DNA of 6,414 nucleotides from Eubacterium sp. (GTDB lineage: Bacteria > Bacillota > Clostridia > Oscillospirales > Acutalibacteraceae): the NCBI GenBank assembly GCA_024696725.1, contig JAILGO010000039.1, positions 1-6,414 of the forward strand. The letters run 5' to 3'. Each line of letters opens with the position of its first letter. Position 1 is the first letter of the stretch. Both the position numbers and the translations under genes were made by a program. Below the pieces are notes generated by a model. It saw only the letters and a list, made by a program, of their open reading frames with translations. It ran no database searches and was not told where the DNA came from. This document shows, piece after piece, positions 5,785 through 6,414 of the stretch.

Positions 5785-6414
5785 ATGACTGTAACGGAAA
5801 AGGTTAAAAGTGCTGAAAAGAGGATTAAAAACACGGTAAATATCCATCCCTTTAAATGCGCCGCATTCTTTCTGCTCGGGCTGCTTTTCAGCCTCGGAAG
5901 CGTGTTCGGCGAGCTTCACCCGTTCGGTATCCCGATTACCGCTGTTTCGGGGAAAAGATATTTTCTCTTCACAGCGGCGGGCGCCGTTACGGGAAGTCTC
6001 CTTACAGGGCTTGACGGTTATTCGGCGCGGTATCTCTGCGCCGTAACGCTCGCCTCCCTCGGAGCGCTTGCCGCCGCTGCGTTTGAGCTGAATCTCACCC
6101 CCGCGTTTCCGATGGGCATTTCTTTTATTTCCTGTCTTGCGACAGGTCTTGTGCTTCACGCGCGGCTTCAGTCGGAAACCGGCGCGTATCTTATCACGGC
6201 GGGCGAAGCAATACTTTCAACCGGAGGAGCCTTCTTCTTTTACCGAGCGCTCCACGCGGGCTACCGCAGGCTGAGATTAAAGGCGCTTCCCGTATCCGAT
6301 ATAACCTGCTTAGTGATTTCTGTCTCGCTGCTTTTAATGAATACCGCGTCGCTCAGAATATTTATATTCTCCCCCGCCGTCGCCGCGGCTTCATTTGCGG
6401 TGCTCTGTACTGTA
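5785..6414 (+). CDS. spoIIE: SpoIIE-like stage II sporulation protein, N-terminal membrane part (partial)
   Basis: 210 codons with no stop, running off the right edge. The ATG follows CGGAGC (GGAG, 8-nt gap). After a short charged cytoplasmic N-terminus (1-20) comes a run of membrane segments, about 24-42, 59-77, 82-101, 108-125, 133-153, 172-189 and 192-209. The first segments contain the typical SpoIIE pattern of a Gly/Ser-rich helix followed by HPFGIP and a Gly-rich second helix. SpoIIE is a multi-pass membrane PP2C-type phosphatase that dephosphorylates SpoIIAA to free sigma-F in the forespore and takes part in polar septation. The catalytic domain lies outside the window, so the call rests on the membrane region alone. 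Divergent from the GH3 gene across 120 nt. A long antisense open frame here is only a shadow. Confidence 0.75.
   Translation, partial: MTVTEKVKSAEKRIKNTVNIHPFKCAAFFLLGLLFSLGSVFGELHPFGIPITAVSGKRYFLFTAAGAVTGSLLTGLDGYSARYLCAVTLASLGALAAAAFELNLTPAFPMGISFISCLATGLVLHARLQSETGAYLITAGEAILSTGGAFFFYRALHAGYRRLRLKALPVSDITCLVISVSLLLMNTASLRIFIFSPAVAAASFAVLCTV

Noticed and set aside
5695..6159. Minus-strand open frame of 154 codons opposite the spoIIE-like gene
   Set aside because: Its predicted product is an Arg/Lys/Glu-rich low-complexity sequence, it has no recognisable domain, and it lies antisense to a gene with SD, start and clear membrane pattern. It also crosses the GH3 promoter.

Overview
The window looks like chromosomal core DNA from a low-to-mid GC, spore-forming Clostridia-type Firmicute, probably a gut or rumen Oscillospirales/Ruminococcaceae-like organism. 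The evidence is a partial spoIIE-like gene, an ftsEX operon followed by a coiled-coil cell-wall hydrolase gene, strong Shine-Dalgarno (SD) sequences, sigma-A type promoters, and a domain-swapped family 3 glycosidase of the kind known from Ruminococcus and Butyrivibrio. The taxonomic guess is inference only. I see no mobile element, CRISPR array, tRNA or rRNA.

Layout. Positions 1-2156 (minus strand) hold a tightly coupled cell-division operon read leftwards: ftsE (GTG start at 2156), ftsX (joined by a TAATG overlap) and the start of a secreted coiled-coil hydrolase or hydrolase activator (GTG start at 332, overlapping ftsX by 11 bases, running off the left edge). Together they should form the FtsEX ABC complex and the periplasm-side/wall-side partner it activates. 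The operon has its own promoter (2216-2244), and upstream of that lies a repeat matching the WalR (YycF) box.

Positions 2332-2733 hold a terminator, a free-standing short rubredoxin gene (43 aa, minus strand) with its own consensus promoter, and, back to back with it, an almost perfect plus-strand promoter. That promoter drives a ~120-nt leader followed by a 155-aa YbjN-like protein (2729-3196). The leader carries an SD followed by an open frame with no start codon.

A strong bidirectional terminator (3204-3236) separates this from a convergent 808-aa glycoside hydrolase family 3 gene (3238-5664, minus). Its domain order is reversed (GH3-C, FnIII-like, then the catalytic barrel), it lacks a signal peptide, and its promoter lies so close to the start codon that the transcript would be nearly leaderless. 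Divergent from it, a spoIIE-like gene starts at 5785 (plus) and runs off the right edge.

No wholly new system is evident. The most interesting points are the WalR-like box before ftsEX, the long acidic tail on FtsE, and the start-less open frame in the ybjN leader.
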